This document shows positions 7,854-17,061 of a stretch of 64,000 nt of DNA, in pieces. Below the pieces are notes generated by a model, which did not search any database, was not told the DNA's origin, and worked only from the letters and a program-made list of their open reading frames with translations. The DNA is taken from contig JAUYLN010000019.1 in the NCBI GenBank assembly GCA_030698885.1, positions 111,344-175,343 of the forward strand, read 5' to 3'. Origin of the DNA: a bacterium (lineage in GTDB: Bacteria > Patescibacteriota > Minisyncoccia > 2-02-FULL-40-12 > IGHO2-01-FULL-4-A). Within the stretch, counting starts at the first letter, position 1; the number at the start of each line of letters is the position of its first letter. The position numbers and the translations under genes were made by a program.

Positions 7854-7893
7854 ATTAACACAAAACAGTCCGCAGGGACTGTTTTGTGTTAAT
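7854..7893 (-). terminator. Terminator hairpin downstream of tRNA-Leu
   Basis: Arms ATTAACACAAAACAGTCC (7854-7871) and its complement (7876-7893) with a GCAG loop. It sits just 3' of the minus-strand tRNA-Leu and would end the Cys-Leu tRNA transcript. Confidence 0.6.
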
Positions 7894-7897
7894 TAAG

Positions 7898-7981
7898 TAC
7901 CGGTGGTGGGAGTTGAACCCACAATCCCTTACGGGCGACGCATCTTAAGTGCGTTGCGTATGCCAATTCCGCCACACCGGC
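7898..7981 (-). tRNA. tRNA-Leu (anticodon TAA)
   Basis: 84 nt cloverleaf on the minus strand: acceptor GCCGGTG/CACCGGT, anticodon stem ACGCA/TGCGT with loop CTTAAGA, long class II variable arm CGCCCGTAAGGGATT, T-arm with TTCAACT. Discriminator A; CCA is not encoded. Reads UUA codons. Confidence 0.95.
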
Positions 7982-7994
7982 ATAATTTAAAGAC

Positions 7995-8069
<75 letters not shown>

Positions 8070-8070
8070 A

Positions 8071-8403
8071 CTACTTTTCTATTTTATCAAGAAGTTCTTC
8101 TACGCGTGAAGCATGCTCTTCGGTTCTATCAATTTCAAATCTAATTTTCGGCACCTTGCGCATGATGAGCCGTCTATTGAGCCTCTGCTGGATATCGTAA
8201 ATCTTGTCTTTCAAGCTTCCAAGTGCTGAGTCTATTTTATCTTCTGGAAAAACAGATACTCTGACATTTGCATGTTCTAAGGTAGGGGATACATCAACCC
8301 CGATAACTGTTATCAACATGTCGTCCTCAAAATCAACCTCCTCTTTTATAATAAGGCCCAGTTCTTCCTTCAATAATTCATTAACCCTTTTTAGTCTGTC
8401 CAT
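8071..8403 (-). CDS. rbfA: Ribosome-binding factor A
   Basis: 110 residues, the usual length. RbfA is a KH-fold protein that binds the 30S subunit and helps mature the 5' end of 16S rRNA. The conserved N-terminal RVNELLKEELGLIIK, the middle VSVFPED and the C-terminal PKIRFEIDRTEEHASRVEELL are typical. It lies downstream of infB on the same strand, the common infB-rbfA order, separated by a 154-base repeat-rich gap. Confidence 0.93.
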   Translation of the reverse strand: MDRLKRVNELLKEELGLIIKEEVDFEDDMLITVIGVDVSPTLEHANVRVSVFPEDKIDSALGSLKDKIYDIQQRLNRRLIMRKVPKIRFEIDRTEEHASRVEELLDKIEK

Positions 8404-8545
8404 TAAAATCCTAAATCCTAAGCTCTAAATCATAAACAAATTATAAGAACCAAATCATAAATTATAAACGTTTAGAGCATTAGATATTAGGATTTGGATA
8501 TTGTTTAGAATTTAGGGTTTAGAGATTAGAGTTTGGATTAATATA
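8404..8545. repeat. Low-complexity inverted repeats between infB and rbfA
   Basis: The words AATCCTAAATCCTAAGC (from 8406) and ATTAGATATTAGGATT (to about 8496) are largely complementary, and TTTAGGGTTTAGAGATTAGA follows. They form an AT-rich fold-back with no ORF. The same kind of word-repeat occurs, with different words, in at least six other gaps of the window. Confidence 0.55.
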
Positions 8546-8557
8546 TTAGTATCGCAG

Positions 8558-10102
8558 CTATAAGCTCCTCTTTATCTCCTCCTCCTCATATATCTGCAGG
8601 ACATCGCCCTCTTGAATAAAAATGGGTCTTATCTGTTCTTTGGGCAGGTCTATTCTCATTCCACACTCAAGGCCTTCCGCTACTTCTGCCACGTCCGCCT
8701 TATTATGCTGAAGCTGGCCCAGCCGGCCGGTAAGTACCGCGGAACCATTTCTGACTATGTCTACAGTGGCACCTCTTACGGCTTTGCCCGATGTTATTTT
8801 TCCTCCCACTACTTGAGATTTGGCATCTTTTTTAAAAACTGCCAGAACTTTGAGCTTACCCAGGTCTGTCCTTTTTATTTCCGGCTCAAGCAATTCCGAC
8901 ATTATACTTCTTACTTCTTCTATCAGTCCGTAAATAATATTGAATGTTTTAATTGAAACACCGTTTCTTTCAGCAAGATTAGCGGCAGAACCATCAATTG
9001 CGACATTAAACCCTATGACAGCAGCTTGACCGGCAACCGCTTTCCGCACATCGTTATCACCAACGTTGCCTACGCCGTAGAATACAACCCTGTAGCCGAC
9101 TTCTTCTGAATGGATAGTTTTCATAGCATGGTCTAATGCCTCAAGAGAACTCTGTGTATCGGCTTTCAATACGATATTAGATATTTTTTTATTTGTGACC
9201 TCGGGCCCCGATTCAACCTGAAATATAACCGCGGGACCAATGTTGGAATTGGCGACAGAAACAGCTTCCGCTTCTTTTGCGCTTTTATATGTTTTAAATT
9301 GCTCGCCGACTTTTGGAGGATTGCTCCAGCCAAGCGCTACAACCGGCTGTGAAGAAATAGCTGTATCAACACGCTTACCGCTAAAATCCTCCAGCAGTTT
9401 CACCCTGGCTAATCCCGAACCTGCAACAACCCAATCTCCAACGGATAATTCTCCTTCACGAACCAAAAGCGTAGCCACCATGCCTCTTTGTTTATCAAGG
9501 TGGACTTCTATCACGGTGCCTTCGGCGAGCCCCTCCATTCTTGATTTTAGGTCTTCCACCTCCGCTATCAGAAGTATCATCTCAAGTAGTTCATCTATGC
9601 CTTGGCCTGTTTTTGCGGACAGCTCAACCACAGGCACCTTGCCTCCATAATCTTCAACCAAAACCTCCTGCTCGGCTAAACCCTGACGAACTGCCTGTGC
9701 GTTGGCGCCTTGCGAATCTATTTTATTTATGGCCACTACAAAAGGGGTCTTTGTTTCTTTAAGTATTTCTATGACCTCTTTAGTTTGCGGTTTAACGCCT
9801 TCGTCAGCAGCAACCACCATGACGGCAACATCAGCAACCTTGGCTCCACGCGACCTTATGGCAGAAAACGCCTCGTGTCCGGGTGTATCAAGAAAGGTTA
9901 TTTTTTTACCGTTGTGTTCTGCCTGATATGCTCCGATGTGTTGTGTTATTCCTCCGGCTTCACCCTGTGCTACCTTGGCCTGTCTTATCTTATCCAGGAT
10001 ACTTGTTTTACCGTGATCAACATGCCCCAAAACGACCACCACGGGCGGTCGGGGGCTAGTTTGTAGTTTGTCGTTTGTAGTTTGTAGTTTGGCAACAGAC
10101 AT
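8558..10102 (-). CDS. infB: Translation initiation factor IF-2, short form
   Basis: 514 residues; IF-2 is usually 700-900, so the long N-terminal region is missing and the protein begins almost directly at the G domain. GTPase motifs: GHVDHGKTS (G1, about 26-34), DTPGHEAF (G3), NKID (G4). Domains II-IV follow, with the C-terminal fMet-tRNA-binding C2 part near ECGMRIDL. It places initiator tRNA on the 30S P site. Residues 3-15 ([13 protein letters not shown]) come from a TTTGTAGTTTGTAG-type repeat at about 10056-10092 that provides the N-terminus. Reduced IF-2 is common in CPR genomes. Confidence 0.95.
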   Translation of the reverse strand: MSVAKLQTTNDKLQTSPRPPVVVVLGHVDHGKTSILDKIRQAKVAQGEAGGITQHIGAYQAEHNGKKITFLDTPGHEAFSAIRSRGAKVADVAVMVVAADEGVKPQTKEVIEILKETKTPFVVAINKIDSQGANAQAVRQGLAEQEVLVEDYGGKVPVVELSAKTGQGIDELLEMILLIAEVEDLKSRMEGLAEGTVIEVHLDKQRGMVATLLVREGELSVGDWVVAGSGLARVKLLEDFSGKRVDTAISSQPVVALGWSNPPKVGEQFKTYKSAKEAEAVSVANSNIGPAVIFQVESGPEVTNKKISNIVLKADTQSSLEALDHAMKTIHSEEVGYRVVFYGVGNVGDNDVRKAVAGQAAVIGFNVAIDGSAANLAERNGVSIKTFNIIYGLIEEVRSIMSELLEPEIKRTDLGKLKVLAVFKKDAKSQVVGGKITSGKAVRGATVDIVRNGSAVLTGRLGQLQHNKADVAEVAEGLECGMRIDLPKEQIRPIFIQEGDVLQIYEEEEIKRSL

Positions 10103-10148
10103 CTGAAAATTCTAGCATTTTTATTGATTTTTCGCAATTAATCTTAAT

Positions 10149-10184
10149 AAAAGGTCGGCCCCGCCATGGCGGGGCCGACCTTCC
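10149..10184. terminator. GC-rich palindrome / bidirectional terminator upstream of infB
   Basis: The arms GGTCGGCCCCGCCA and TGGCGGGGCCGACC form a perfect palindrome flanked by AA/TT (10151-10182). The same sequence begins again at the right edge of the window (63979-64000), so it is a dispersed repeat as well as a likely terminator for the convergent-facing Clp gene. Confidence 0.7.
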
Positions 10185-10230
10185 TTCTTCCTAACCTCCG
10201 CCCCCAGGTGAGATTGAGAAAAGGAAAAGA

Positions 10231-10424
10231 CTCCAATGATTTAAATTTTTGCGGCTTCGGACTGTGCTATTGCAAACAAATTGTAATTTTTGAAATTTTC
10301 CGTGATAAAACAATTGGGATATAGCGTAGCGGAAGGGTACCGATTTTTTATCTAGGAAAATGAAAAAATTATAATATTGTTTGCCGGCACAGTACGGCAA
10401 AGCAAGAAATTGAAATCATTGGAG
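10231..10424. repeat. 194-bp fold-back element E3 overlapping the clp stop codon
   Basis: Terminal inverted repeats CTCCAATGATTT (10231-10242) and AAATCATTGGAG (10413-10424). Inner arms TTTGCGG..GGACTGTGC..GCAAACAA pair with TTGTTTGCCGGCACAGTACGGCAAA, then AT-rich arms, with an apex near 10320-10345. The right terminal repeat is the last codons and TGA stop of the Clp-like gene, copied in inverted orientation 180 bp away. Confidence 0.65.
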
Positions 10425-12977
10425 CTCCGCAACTTCCAACTCAAATTCCTTCCCTTTTTCAATCTCACCGCCCAAAATCTTTTTGGCTATGAGGTTCTCT
10501 ACCTTATCCTGAACCGCTCTTTGCATGGGCCTTGCCCCGAACTGGGGATCAAAACCTATCTTGGCAAGATAGTCCGCCAACACATCAGATGGTTTAAACT
10601 CATAACCCTGCTCAGCCAACCGCCCGGCTAACTCACCGAGCAATAATTTGGCGATTTGTTTAACCTGTTCCTGGGACAGGGGATGAAACACCACAACCTC
10701 ATCAAACCGGTTTAAAAATTCCGGCCTAAAATTTCCTTCACCAAGCAGCACCTCAATAACTTTTTCTTTTTCTGCAGAAGGATCCGTGCCTTCTTTGACT
10801 TGTTTTCTGATAAAGTCCGCTCCGGCATTAGATGTCGCAATAATAATATTTTGCTCAAAACTTACTTTTTTACCGAAAGCATCGGTCAAGCGCCCCTCAT
10901 CAAAAACCTGTAGAAAAATATTTAAAATATCTTTGTGAGCTTTTTCTAGCTCGTCTAACAAAATAAGGGAAAAAGGGTTATCGCGAACTTGGGTCACGAA
11001 CTGTCCCGGCTCATTCATCCTCAAAGAGCCCAGAAATCTATCCAACGACTCAACGTCCTGATATTCCGACATATCAAAACGTATCATCTTGTCTTTGGAG
11101 CCGAAATAAACTTCTGCCAATATTTTTGAAGTTAAGGTTTTGCCAACTCCGGTCGGTCCGACAAACAGGAAGATTCCGGCAGGCCTGCCTCTTTTGGCCA
11201 ACCCCGCCCGCAACCGCCTCATAGTTGAGGCCACCACTTCTACCGCCCGCTCCTGGCCGACTATTTTCTTATGCATCAACCCTTCGAGATTGGCTAATTT
11301 TTCTTTTTCCTCTCCGGCAACGGGACCAAGGGGAATATCAGTCTTTTGACTTATGACCACATTTACTTCTTTTACCGTTATTACTCTTTGCCTGTTGGAT
11401 ATAGCATAAGACACGGTTTCAGAAAGGAGGTCCAGGGCTTTTTCAGGAAAAGGAGAACTTCTTATAAATTTATCCGCCCCGCCGACTATCGCCTTTATTG
11501 CTCCGTATGTAACCAGAACTCCGGTCCTTCTTTCAACCAGCGGAACCGCCTCTTGAACTATTTTTATGGTTTGCTCAATATCAGTCTCCTCCACATTGAC
11601 CCTCTCAAAAACCTGAGCTACATCTCCACGGCTTTCAATGAACTTATGAAAGTCAGCCGGATTGGTAGTAGAGATTAGCTGTACGCCGCCTGATTTAAGA
11701 AATGGTACTAGTATCTCGCTTATATCTACTCTGCCTATTCCGTCTTTAGCGCCGATAAAATTGTGGAAATTTTCAATTACTAAAATAACATTCCCGGCCT
11801 TAACTGATTCACTAAGAACATTAGCCAGGATATTCTGAATCTTAGCCGGTTCTTCAGATGCAACAGATGACAAATTCAGTTCAAAAACTTTCTTGTAATT
11901 TAACGGGGGCAGGGTTTTACCCCGATTAACTAACCTGACAAAATCTTCAACGACATTGCGCTTGCCGACTCCTTCTTCTCCTACAAGCAAAACGTTGTTC
12001 TTGCCGGGCCGGGCCAGAATTTGTTCCATTCTTCTGATTTCTTTATCCCGGCTATAAAGCTGAAAGGGTAGGGCCTCCAGCTCAAGGTTACCGGACATAT
12101 CTATGGCGAAATTTTCCAGATGCCATGCATAACCGAAGGTCCAATCTTTGCCGATAGGGGACTTACGAATCAAACTGTCCATACTCCAAAATCTTCTGAC
12201 ATGTTCGCGATATCCATTTATCTTTTCGTACCACAGTCCAATTTCCTTTAAATCATTTTGATCAAGACCGATACTGACAATTAGCCTTTTAAAAATATCA
12301 TCGTGATTAAAAAGAGCCGCTAGAATATCAAACGGCGTTATCTTGTCGCTTTCATGTTCCTGCCTAAAAACCTCGGCTTCTTCAATGAGTTTCGTCAGAC
12401 TATTAGATAGGCCTGCAGCTCCGCCGAAAAATATCATCCTTCCGGAATTTGATTTAAGGCCCTCCATCTTTTGAATACTGTCTTTAACGTCCTTAGGGTT
12501 AACCCCTATCCTCATAAAAGCCTCACTGAGGGCATCGCTATCTAAGGCTCCGAAAAGCAAGCTACGGCTGGACAATTCTTCTTCACCGGAAAGATGTGAT
12601 ATTGAGAGCGCGTCGGCAAAAATATTAGCCGAATCAAAATCTAAAATTTCAGCAACATTCTCGTTGCTCCTGCTTTTTGTTTGTTTAAGATGGGACTCGC
12701 CGAATATTTCCAGAAACAGCACCGAAAAACCGGCCGGTAGAAATATTAAAACCAGTCCGTTAAAAAGCTCCCGCCTGGCAACAAGCCAGGAAGCCGCATC
12801 AAGCTCAGATGCCAGATAACTAAAACCAAAAGCCATTAAAGCCGCTCCGCCGACAACAAAGCATAGCGTCTTAACAAGCCTCAGAAGGCCGGCAGGTAAT
12901 ACCCGGTAGAAATAGACGGCCCTATAAATTTGTGCAGATTTTAGATTGAAATACATTGCTCGCTTCGCTCGCATCAT
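10416..12977 (-). CDS. Membrane-anchored Clp/Hsp100-type AAA+ ATPase
   Basis: 853 residues. Two N-terminal hydrophobic helices (about 31-57 and 70-90) replace the soluble start of ClpC/ClpB; a Clp-N-like segment follows. The first AAA+ module has a Walker A GEEGVGKRN and a weak Walker B (VILVIENF), so it may not hydrolyse ATP well. The second has GPTGVGKT and LILLDELEKAH plus a TSNAGA sensor and is intact. Likely unfolds substrates at the membrane for a ClpP-type protease or for disaggregation. A start at 12956 (Met8) is an alternative. An inverted-repeat element overlaps its stop codon. Confidence 0.85.
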   Translation of the reverse strand: MMRAKRAMYFNLKSAQIYRAVYFYRVLPAGLLRLVKTLCFVVGGAALMAFGFSYLASELDAASWLVARRELFNGLVLIFLPAGFSVLFLEIFGESHLKQTKSRSNENVAEILDFDSANIFADALSISHLSGEEELSSRSLLFGALDSDALSEAFMRIGVNPKDVKDSIQKMEGLKSNSGRMIFFGGAAGLSNSLTKLIEEAEVFRQEHESDKITPFDILAALFNHDDIFKRLIVSIGLDQNDLKEIGLWYEKINGYREHVRRFWSMDSLIRKSPIGKDWTFGYAWHLENFAIDMSGNLELEALPFQLYSRDKEIRRMEQILARPGKNNVLLVGEEGVGKRNVVEDFVRLVNRGKTLPPLNYKKVFELNLSSVASEEPAKIQNILANVLSESVKAGNVILVIENFHNFIGAKDGIGRVDISEILVPFLKSGGVQLISTTNPADFHKFIESRGDVAQVFERVNVEETDIEQTIKIVQEAVPLVERRTGVLVTYGAIKAIVGGADKFIRSSPFPEKALDLLSETVSYAISNRQRVITVKEVNVVISQKTDIPLGPVAGEEKEKLANLEGLMHKKIVGQERAVEVVASTMRRLRAGLAKRGRPAGIFLFVGPTGVGKTLTSKILAEVYFGSKDKMIRFDMSEYQDVESLDRFLGSLRMNEPGQFVTQVRDNPFSLILLDELEKAHKDILNIFLQVFDEGRLTDAFGKKVSFEQNIIIATSNAGADFIRKQVKEGTDPSAEKEKVIEVLLGEGNFRPEFLNRFDEVVVFHPLSQEQVKQIAKLLLGELAGRLAEQGYEFKPSDVLADYLAKIGFDPQFGARPMQRAVQDKVENLIAKKILGGEIEKGKEFELEVAELQ

Positions 12978-13062
12978 CTACTAATTACCAATTTTATACG
13001 AATATACTAATCCATTTCTTTTCCCTTATTAGTATATTAGTGACTTAATTGGTAATTGGTAG
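12978..13062. repeat. AT-rich inverted repeat E4 (ATTAGTATATTAGT family)
   Basis: Left arm CTACTAATTACCAATTTTAT.. ACTAAT and right arm ATTAGTATATTAG..AATTGGTAATTGGTAG are complementary apart from a short unmatched segment in each. Related words recur at 30293-30488, 34572-34606 and 35372-35402. Confidence 0.7.
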
Positions 13063-13068
13063 ATTATA

Positions 13069-13446
13069 TTAAAAAATTAAGCCCAGTCCCTGGATAACAG
13101 AATAAGCCAGCAGTATCGGCCAGACTATCCATATCATCAGCAGCAATATAAAACCGACAAAAACTATAACTTCCGCTATTATTCCCGAAAGTATTATGAG
13201 GACTCGGACAAAAGCAGCCAAGATTCTTATATAGATATCGGCAAAAAAATTACCGGCCATTGAGCCGAAAGTCCTGTCTCCGCCGACGTCAGACGGCTGG
13301 CGCCTGTGCCAGGGTGCAAAAAGAGTTTTCAGATGTCTGACAATCAAAAACCTGTGCCAAATAGAGCGGGCATAGTTAATCATGATACCCCAGATTTGAC
13401 CCGGAGCAGCATAGTAATGCCAGATAAAATATTCAATCGCTAACAT
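13069..13446 (-). CDS. Small membrane protein, unknown function
   Basis: 125 residues from ATG 13446 (a TTG start at 13539 would add 31 residues without hydrophobic or conserved character). Hydrophobic segments near the start and at about 75-120, the latter long enough for two helices (IIAEVIVFVGFILLLMIWIV). Between them is a basic, Trp/His-containing region (IWHRFLIVRHLKTLFAPWHR) likely on the cytosolic face. I do not recognise the family. It lies upstream of the membrane-bound Clp-like gene on the same strand and could be its partner; this is positional inference. Confidence 0.6.
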   Translation of the reverse strand: MLAIEYFIWHYYAAPGQIWGIMINYARSIWHRFLIVRHLKTLFAPWHRRQPSDVGGDRTFGSMAGNFFADIYIRILAAFVRVLIILSGIIAEVIVFVGFILLLMIWIVWPILLAYSVIQGLGLIF

Positions 13447-13612
13447 TAATATTATAATATCATATTGCCGGCTATTTTTGACTATTACTGCAGGGCGTAG
13501 AGCTCGGGTTACTATCACATTGAGAGCCTCAAACGACAAGAGCTTGAACTCTGCGCTCCTTAGTACTATATTTTGAATAATCTTTAAAAAGTTTTAAATA
13601 TGGAGAGACCGC

Positions 13613-14239
13613 ATGGAAGACCCCTCTGAAAATCCTGATTTTATTAATGGAATAGATGAACTGACCGAAATGTTTACTGAATTCCTTGAAAAGAGGGAAG
13701 AAGAAATTAATGAAATTACTAAAGAGATATTATTGAAAACCGGATACAAGGTGGACATAGCCATGGTCTATACATGGAACCCTGCGGAGCCGGATGATAT
13801 TGAAGCTGTTACAACCGAAAAAAATAACGTATTGCCAAAAGAATTTGACCAAAAAGATATTCAACTGCTGAAAGAAATGAATATCACGCTTGAAGATGAA
13901 GATCCTGCCCGGCCTGTCCCGGATAAAGAGCCCGGGCAAATCAATGCCAATAAGAAAACCTCCCCATCTAAAATGCCTGAAATAAATCTGTCTGAGCTGG
14001 TTTCACAGCTTAGTATAAAAAAACGGGCCGGATTGATTTCACTTATTAATGCCGACCCCATCCTAAAAAAATACGAAATAAAGTTCAACAAGAACAGTGT
14101 TGCCATTAATAATAATTTTGCTTTTCTAAATGAACTTCAAAGAATAATAGACTTAGCGAAGCAGGATACAGAGCCCCGCCAGTCTGTTAAAATAATTTTG
14201 TCTACATTTTTAGCACAGTTAGGCTTAAATTCTGGATAA
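13613..14239 (+). CDS. Hypothetical acidic protein
   Basis: 208 residues, no signal peptide or membrane segment. The N-terminal third is acidic and helical (EFLEKREEEINEITKEIL), the middle is Pro/Lys-rich and probably disordered, and the C-terminal 80 residues (KKRAGLISLINADPILKKY...) look folded and helical. A GGAGAG ribosome-binding site precedes the ATG. It starts divergently from the gene at 13069-13446 and is followed after 11 bases by a secreted-protein gene. No function can be assigned. Confidence 0.65.
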   Translation: MEDPSENPDFINGIDELTEMFTEFLEKREEEINEITKEILLKTGYKVDIAMVYTWNPAEPDDIEAVTTEKNNVLPKEFDQKDIQLLKEMNITLEDEDPARPVPDKEPGQINANKKTSPSKMPEINLSELVSQLSIKKRAGLISLINADPILKKYEIKFNKNSVAINNNFAFLNELQRIIDLAKQDTEPRQSVKIILSTFLAQLGLNSG

Positions 14240-14250
14240 GGAGTTAAAAG

Positions 14251-14838
14251 ATGCTAAAGCTGATAACAGGTATACTGTTCTTAACACTCATAGCTTACGG
14301 TGCAAACCCCTTAGCGGGAAATAGGCGGCGGCTCATAGATTCAAACGAGCGGGCAGATGCATTAAACATTAGCCAAATTTCAGATGAAAATATAAGCTAC
14401 TTCAAAAGACATGACCTGGTAGTAAAAATTCCTGATAAAACTGCTTCGTTTTATCTAGACCCCGGGCATGTTCTAAAACAATTTAGATATGCGAGACCGT
14501 GGACTGTCGCATATCTGATAGAGCTGGCGAGCGAATACTACGCTCAATTTAATAAGCCCTTAAGGGTTACTTCGGCCCTAAGAACCGTTCAACATCAGAG
14601 ACGCCTGATGAGAAGGAACAGAAATGCTTCGCCGGCTAAAGGCAGCTGGGCCTCGCTTCATGTCCGGGGAATCTCCATAGATATCTCCCACAAAAACATG
14701 AGTAGAAAACAAAAATCCTGGATGAGAAAAAGACTGACAAGTGATATGCAAACCGGACTAATTGATGCCATTGAAGAAACACGCGGCTCGGCATGTTTTC
14801 ATATTGTAGTTTTTCCGGAAGACAGGCTACCTGAATAA
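14251..14838 (+). CDS. Secreted DUF5715/M15-like cell-wall protein
   Basis: 195 residues with a signal peptide (about 1-23). The C-terminal domain contains LRVTSALRTVQHQRRLMRRN, a conserved ASLHVRGISIDIS block and CFHIVVF, which match the DUF5715 family related to M15/VanY-type D-Ala carboxypeptidases, where H and D residues bind zinc (here His in SLH, Asp in IDIS, His in CFH). A role in peptidoglycan trimming is therefore likely but inferred. A GGAG ribosome-binding site lies just upstream, and a terminator overlaps its stop codon. Confidence 0.75.
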   Translation: MLKLITGILFLTLIAYGANPLAGNRRRLIDSNERADALNISQISDENISYFKRHDLVVKIPDKTASFYLDPGHVLKQFRYARPWTVAYLIELASEYYAQFNKPLRVTSALRTVQHQRRLMRRNRNASPAKGSWASLHVRGISIDISHKNMSRKQKSWMRKRLTSDMQTGLIDAIEETRGSACFHIVVFPEDRLPE

Positions 14839-14851
14839 GGTGGCCTTTTTG
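14824..14851 (+). terminator. Terminator overlapping the stop codon
   Basis: AGGCTACC (14824-14831) pairs with GGTGGCCT (14839-14846) followed by TTTTT; the TAA stop lies in the loop. Confidence 0.6.
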
Positions 14852-14881
14852 TTTTAAAAATGATAAATTGACCTTGTCAAC

Positions 14882-14952
14882 GGGCCCGTAGTTCAGTGGT
14901 AAAACGGCGCATTCGCATTGCGCAGGCGGGGGTTCGATTCCCCCCGGGTCCA
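14882..14952 (+). tRNA. tRNA-Ala (anticodon CGC)
   Basis: 71 nt: acceptor GGGCCCG/CGGGTCC, anticodon stem GCGCA/TGCGC with loop TTCGCAT (anticodon CGC, codon GCG), T-loop TTCGATT, discriminator A. CCA is not encoded. The acceptor lacks the usual third-position G3-U70 seen in canonical tRNA-Ala at exactly that site (G3 pairs with T70 here if counted from G1), consistent with Ala identity. Confidence 0.92.
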
Positions 14953-14953
14953 C

Positions 14954-14994
14954 AAAAAAGGTCGGCTAAATCAGTGATTTAGCCGACCTTTTTT
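14954..14994 (+). terminator. Terminator after tRNA-Ala
   Basis: Arms at 14954-14973 and 14975-14994 (core GGTCGGCTAAATCA) form a 20-bp stem with A-run before and T-run after, a strong bidirectional intrinsic terminator. Confidence 0.85.
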
Positions 14995-15027
14995 GGTGCA
15001 TTTTTAACTTTCTGTTATTATAGGTCT

Positions 15028-17055
15028 GTGGAAAACGAGATTATCCTAAAAAACTTAAATGAAAAACAGGTTGAGGCAGTCCGGGCAATTGAAGGCCCGG
15101 TTTTAATATTGGCCGGAGCAGGCTCGGGCAAAACCAAGGCCCTTACACATCGCATTGCCTTCATGATAGCCAGCGGTATCAGGCCCGAAAATATTCTGGC
15201 CGTAACATTTACAAACAAGGCAGCGGGAGAAATGAAAACACGGTTAGAGAAGCTTCTTGCCTTAGCCAATCCCAACCGCCCAGCCTCCTCGCCGATGATG
15301 GGCACTTTCCATTCAGTCTGTGCAAGAATATTGCGCCGTGACATAGGCGCCCTAGGTTACACCTCAAGCTTTTCTATCTTTGATTATGACGACCAGCTGA
15401 CCCTGATAAAAAGAGTCATGGAAAAACTCCAAATGGATCCGAAAAGAATTAATCCCAAGTCTGTTCTGGCTAAAATATCTACGCTAAAAAGTTCTCTCAT
15501 CGGACCGGAAGAATTTTCCGCCGAAGCTCAAAGTCTGCCTGAAAAAAATTCAGCTAAGACATATGTTGAGTACCAAAAAGAACTGAAAAATAATAATGCC
15601 GTGGACTTTGATGATTTAATGATGCTGTGCGTAAGAATATTTACCGAATTTCCGGCGACGCTTGAAAAGTATCAAAATATTTTCAAATATATTCTGATAG
15701 ACGAGTACCAAGATACTAACCATGCTCAATATGTCTGGGCAAATCTGCTGGCCAAACAGCATAGAAATCTTTTCGTAATAGGGGACGACTACCAATCAAT
15801 CTATGCCTGGCGTCAGGCTGATATAACTAATATATTAGATTTTGAAAAAGATTATCCGGAAGCAAAAGTAATTAAACTTGAACAGAATTACCGTTCAACC
15901 AAAAATATTATTCAAGCCGCCAACACGCTTATCAAAAAGAACCGCTTCCAAAAAGAAAAAAATCTCTGGACCGATAACGAACAGGGTCAGAAAATATTCC
16001 TGAAAGAACTGGCTGATGATCGCCGGGAAGGAGACTACCTGATACAAAAAATAAAAGAAAGCCAAAAAGCAGGCTTTAGTTTAAATGACATGACCATACT
16101 CTACCGAACCCACGCCCAGTCACGAAGCATTGAAGAAACCATGCTTAAATACGGTCTGCCATACAGGATGCTCGGGGGTATAAGGTTTTATGAAAGACGT
16201 GAGGTAAAAGACATCTTGGCCTATATGCGCCTGGCATTAAATCCGGATGATAATTTTTCTTTTGAAAGAATAGTTAACGTACCTCTGCGGGGAATAGGCA
16301 AATTACTTTTGGCCAAATTAAGACTGTCCGCCGGAGAAATTGCCTTAAGCAATGCCGGAGAGCCGGTCTCTCTTTTTGAGCAGGCTAGAAAAAGCCGTGA
16401 GATAGGCGCCCTAAGTTCACGCCAGGCCGAATCATTATCGGGACTTGCTTCGCTGATATCCGTATTGCATTTAAAATCAAAAGAGCTCCCGCCTTCAGAG
16501 CTGGTAAAGCATATTTTAAAAGTCACAAATTATCAGTCTTATATATCTGACAAAACGCCGGACGGTGAAGAACGTTGGGAAAACGTAAAAGAAATTTTAA
16601 CCGCAACTAAAAAATATGACGGACTGGCTACTCCTGACGGATTGGTTCAATTTCTTGAAGAAGTTTCTCTGGTGCAGGAAACGGACAAGCTCGGCGATTC
16701 TAAAAATGCCGTTAATTTAATGACCCTTCATTCTGTGAAGGGTCTTGAGTTTCCGGTGGTTTTCATCGCCGGCATGGAAGAAGGATTATTCCCGCATTCA
16801 ATGTCCATGCTGGACCCCCAGGAGTTGGAAGAAGAAAGACGGCTTTGCTATGTCGGAATCACCAGAGCTAAGAAACAACTACATATGACATTTTGCCGGC
16901 AAAGAATGCTTTATGGCTCGGCACAATTTAATCCTCCTTCACGCTTCTTGTTTGAAATTCCGGAAGACGTGGTTGAATTCTCGCCGTTCACGGAAAGCGG
17001 GCTTGCAAACTCCGGTTCAACAAATTTTGAGGACGAAGATTTTATAGCTTACTAA
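15028..17055 (+). CDS. UvrD/PcrA-type superfamily 1 DNA helicase
   Basis: 675 residues, GTG start. The SF1A motifs are in order: Q-motif LNEKQVEAV, Walker A AGAGSGKT (about 30-37), TFTNKAA (Ia), DEYQDTN (II), GDDYQSIYAWR (III), LEQNYRS (IV), MTLHSVKGLEF (V) and YVGITRAKK (VI). It unwinds 3'-5' in repair and in clearing stalled RNA polymerase or replication forks. UvrD and PcrA cannot be told apart without a tree. It is transcribed after the tRNA-Ala terminator, and converges with the DksA-like gene across a shared terminator. Confidence 0.94.
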   Translation: MENEIILKNLNEKQVEAVRAIEGPVLILAGAGSGKTKALTHRIAFMIASGIRPENILAVTFTNKAAGEMKTRLEKLLALANPNRPASSPMMGTFHSVCARILRRDIGALGYTSSFSIFDYDDQLTLIKRVMEKLQMDPKRINPKSVLAKISTLKSSLIGPEEFSAEAQSLPEKNSAKTYVEYQKELKNNNAVDFDDLMMLCVRIFTEFPATLEKYQNIFKYILIDEYQDTNHAQYVWANLLAKQHRNLFVIGDDYQSIYAWRQADITNILDFEKDYPEAKVIKLEQNYRSTKNIIQAANTLIKKNRFQKEKNLWTDNEQGQKIFLKELADDRREGDYLIQKIKESQKAGFSLNDMTILYRTHAQSRSIEETMLKYGLPYRMLGGIRFYERREVKDILAYMRLALNPDDNFSFERIVNVPLRGIGKLLLAKLRLSAGEIALSNAGEPVSLFEQARKSREIGALSSRQAESLSGLASLISVLHLKSKELPPSELVKHILKVTNYQSYISDKTPDGEERWENVKEILTATKKYDGLATPDGLVQFLEEVSLVQETDKLGDSKNAVNLMTLHSVKGLEFPVVFIAGMEEGLFPHSMSMLDPQELEEERRLCYVGITRAKKQLHMTFCRQRMLYGSAQFNPPSRFLFEIPEDVVEFSPFTESGLANSGSTNFEDEDFIAY

Positions 17056-17061
17056 TAAAAG

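Noticed and set aside
7698..7892. 64-residue plus-strand ORF
   Set aside because: It lies across element E2 and a terminator hairpin, with no ribosome-binding site and no protein-like composition.
13447..13539. TTG-initiated extension of the small membrane protein
   Set aside because: The extra 31 residues lack a ribosome-binding site and hydrophobic or conserved character; ATG 13446 is preferred.
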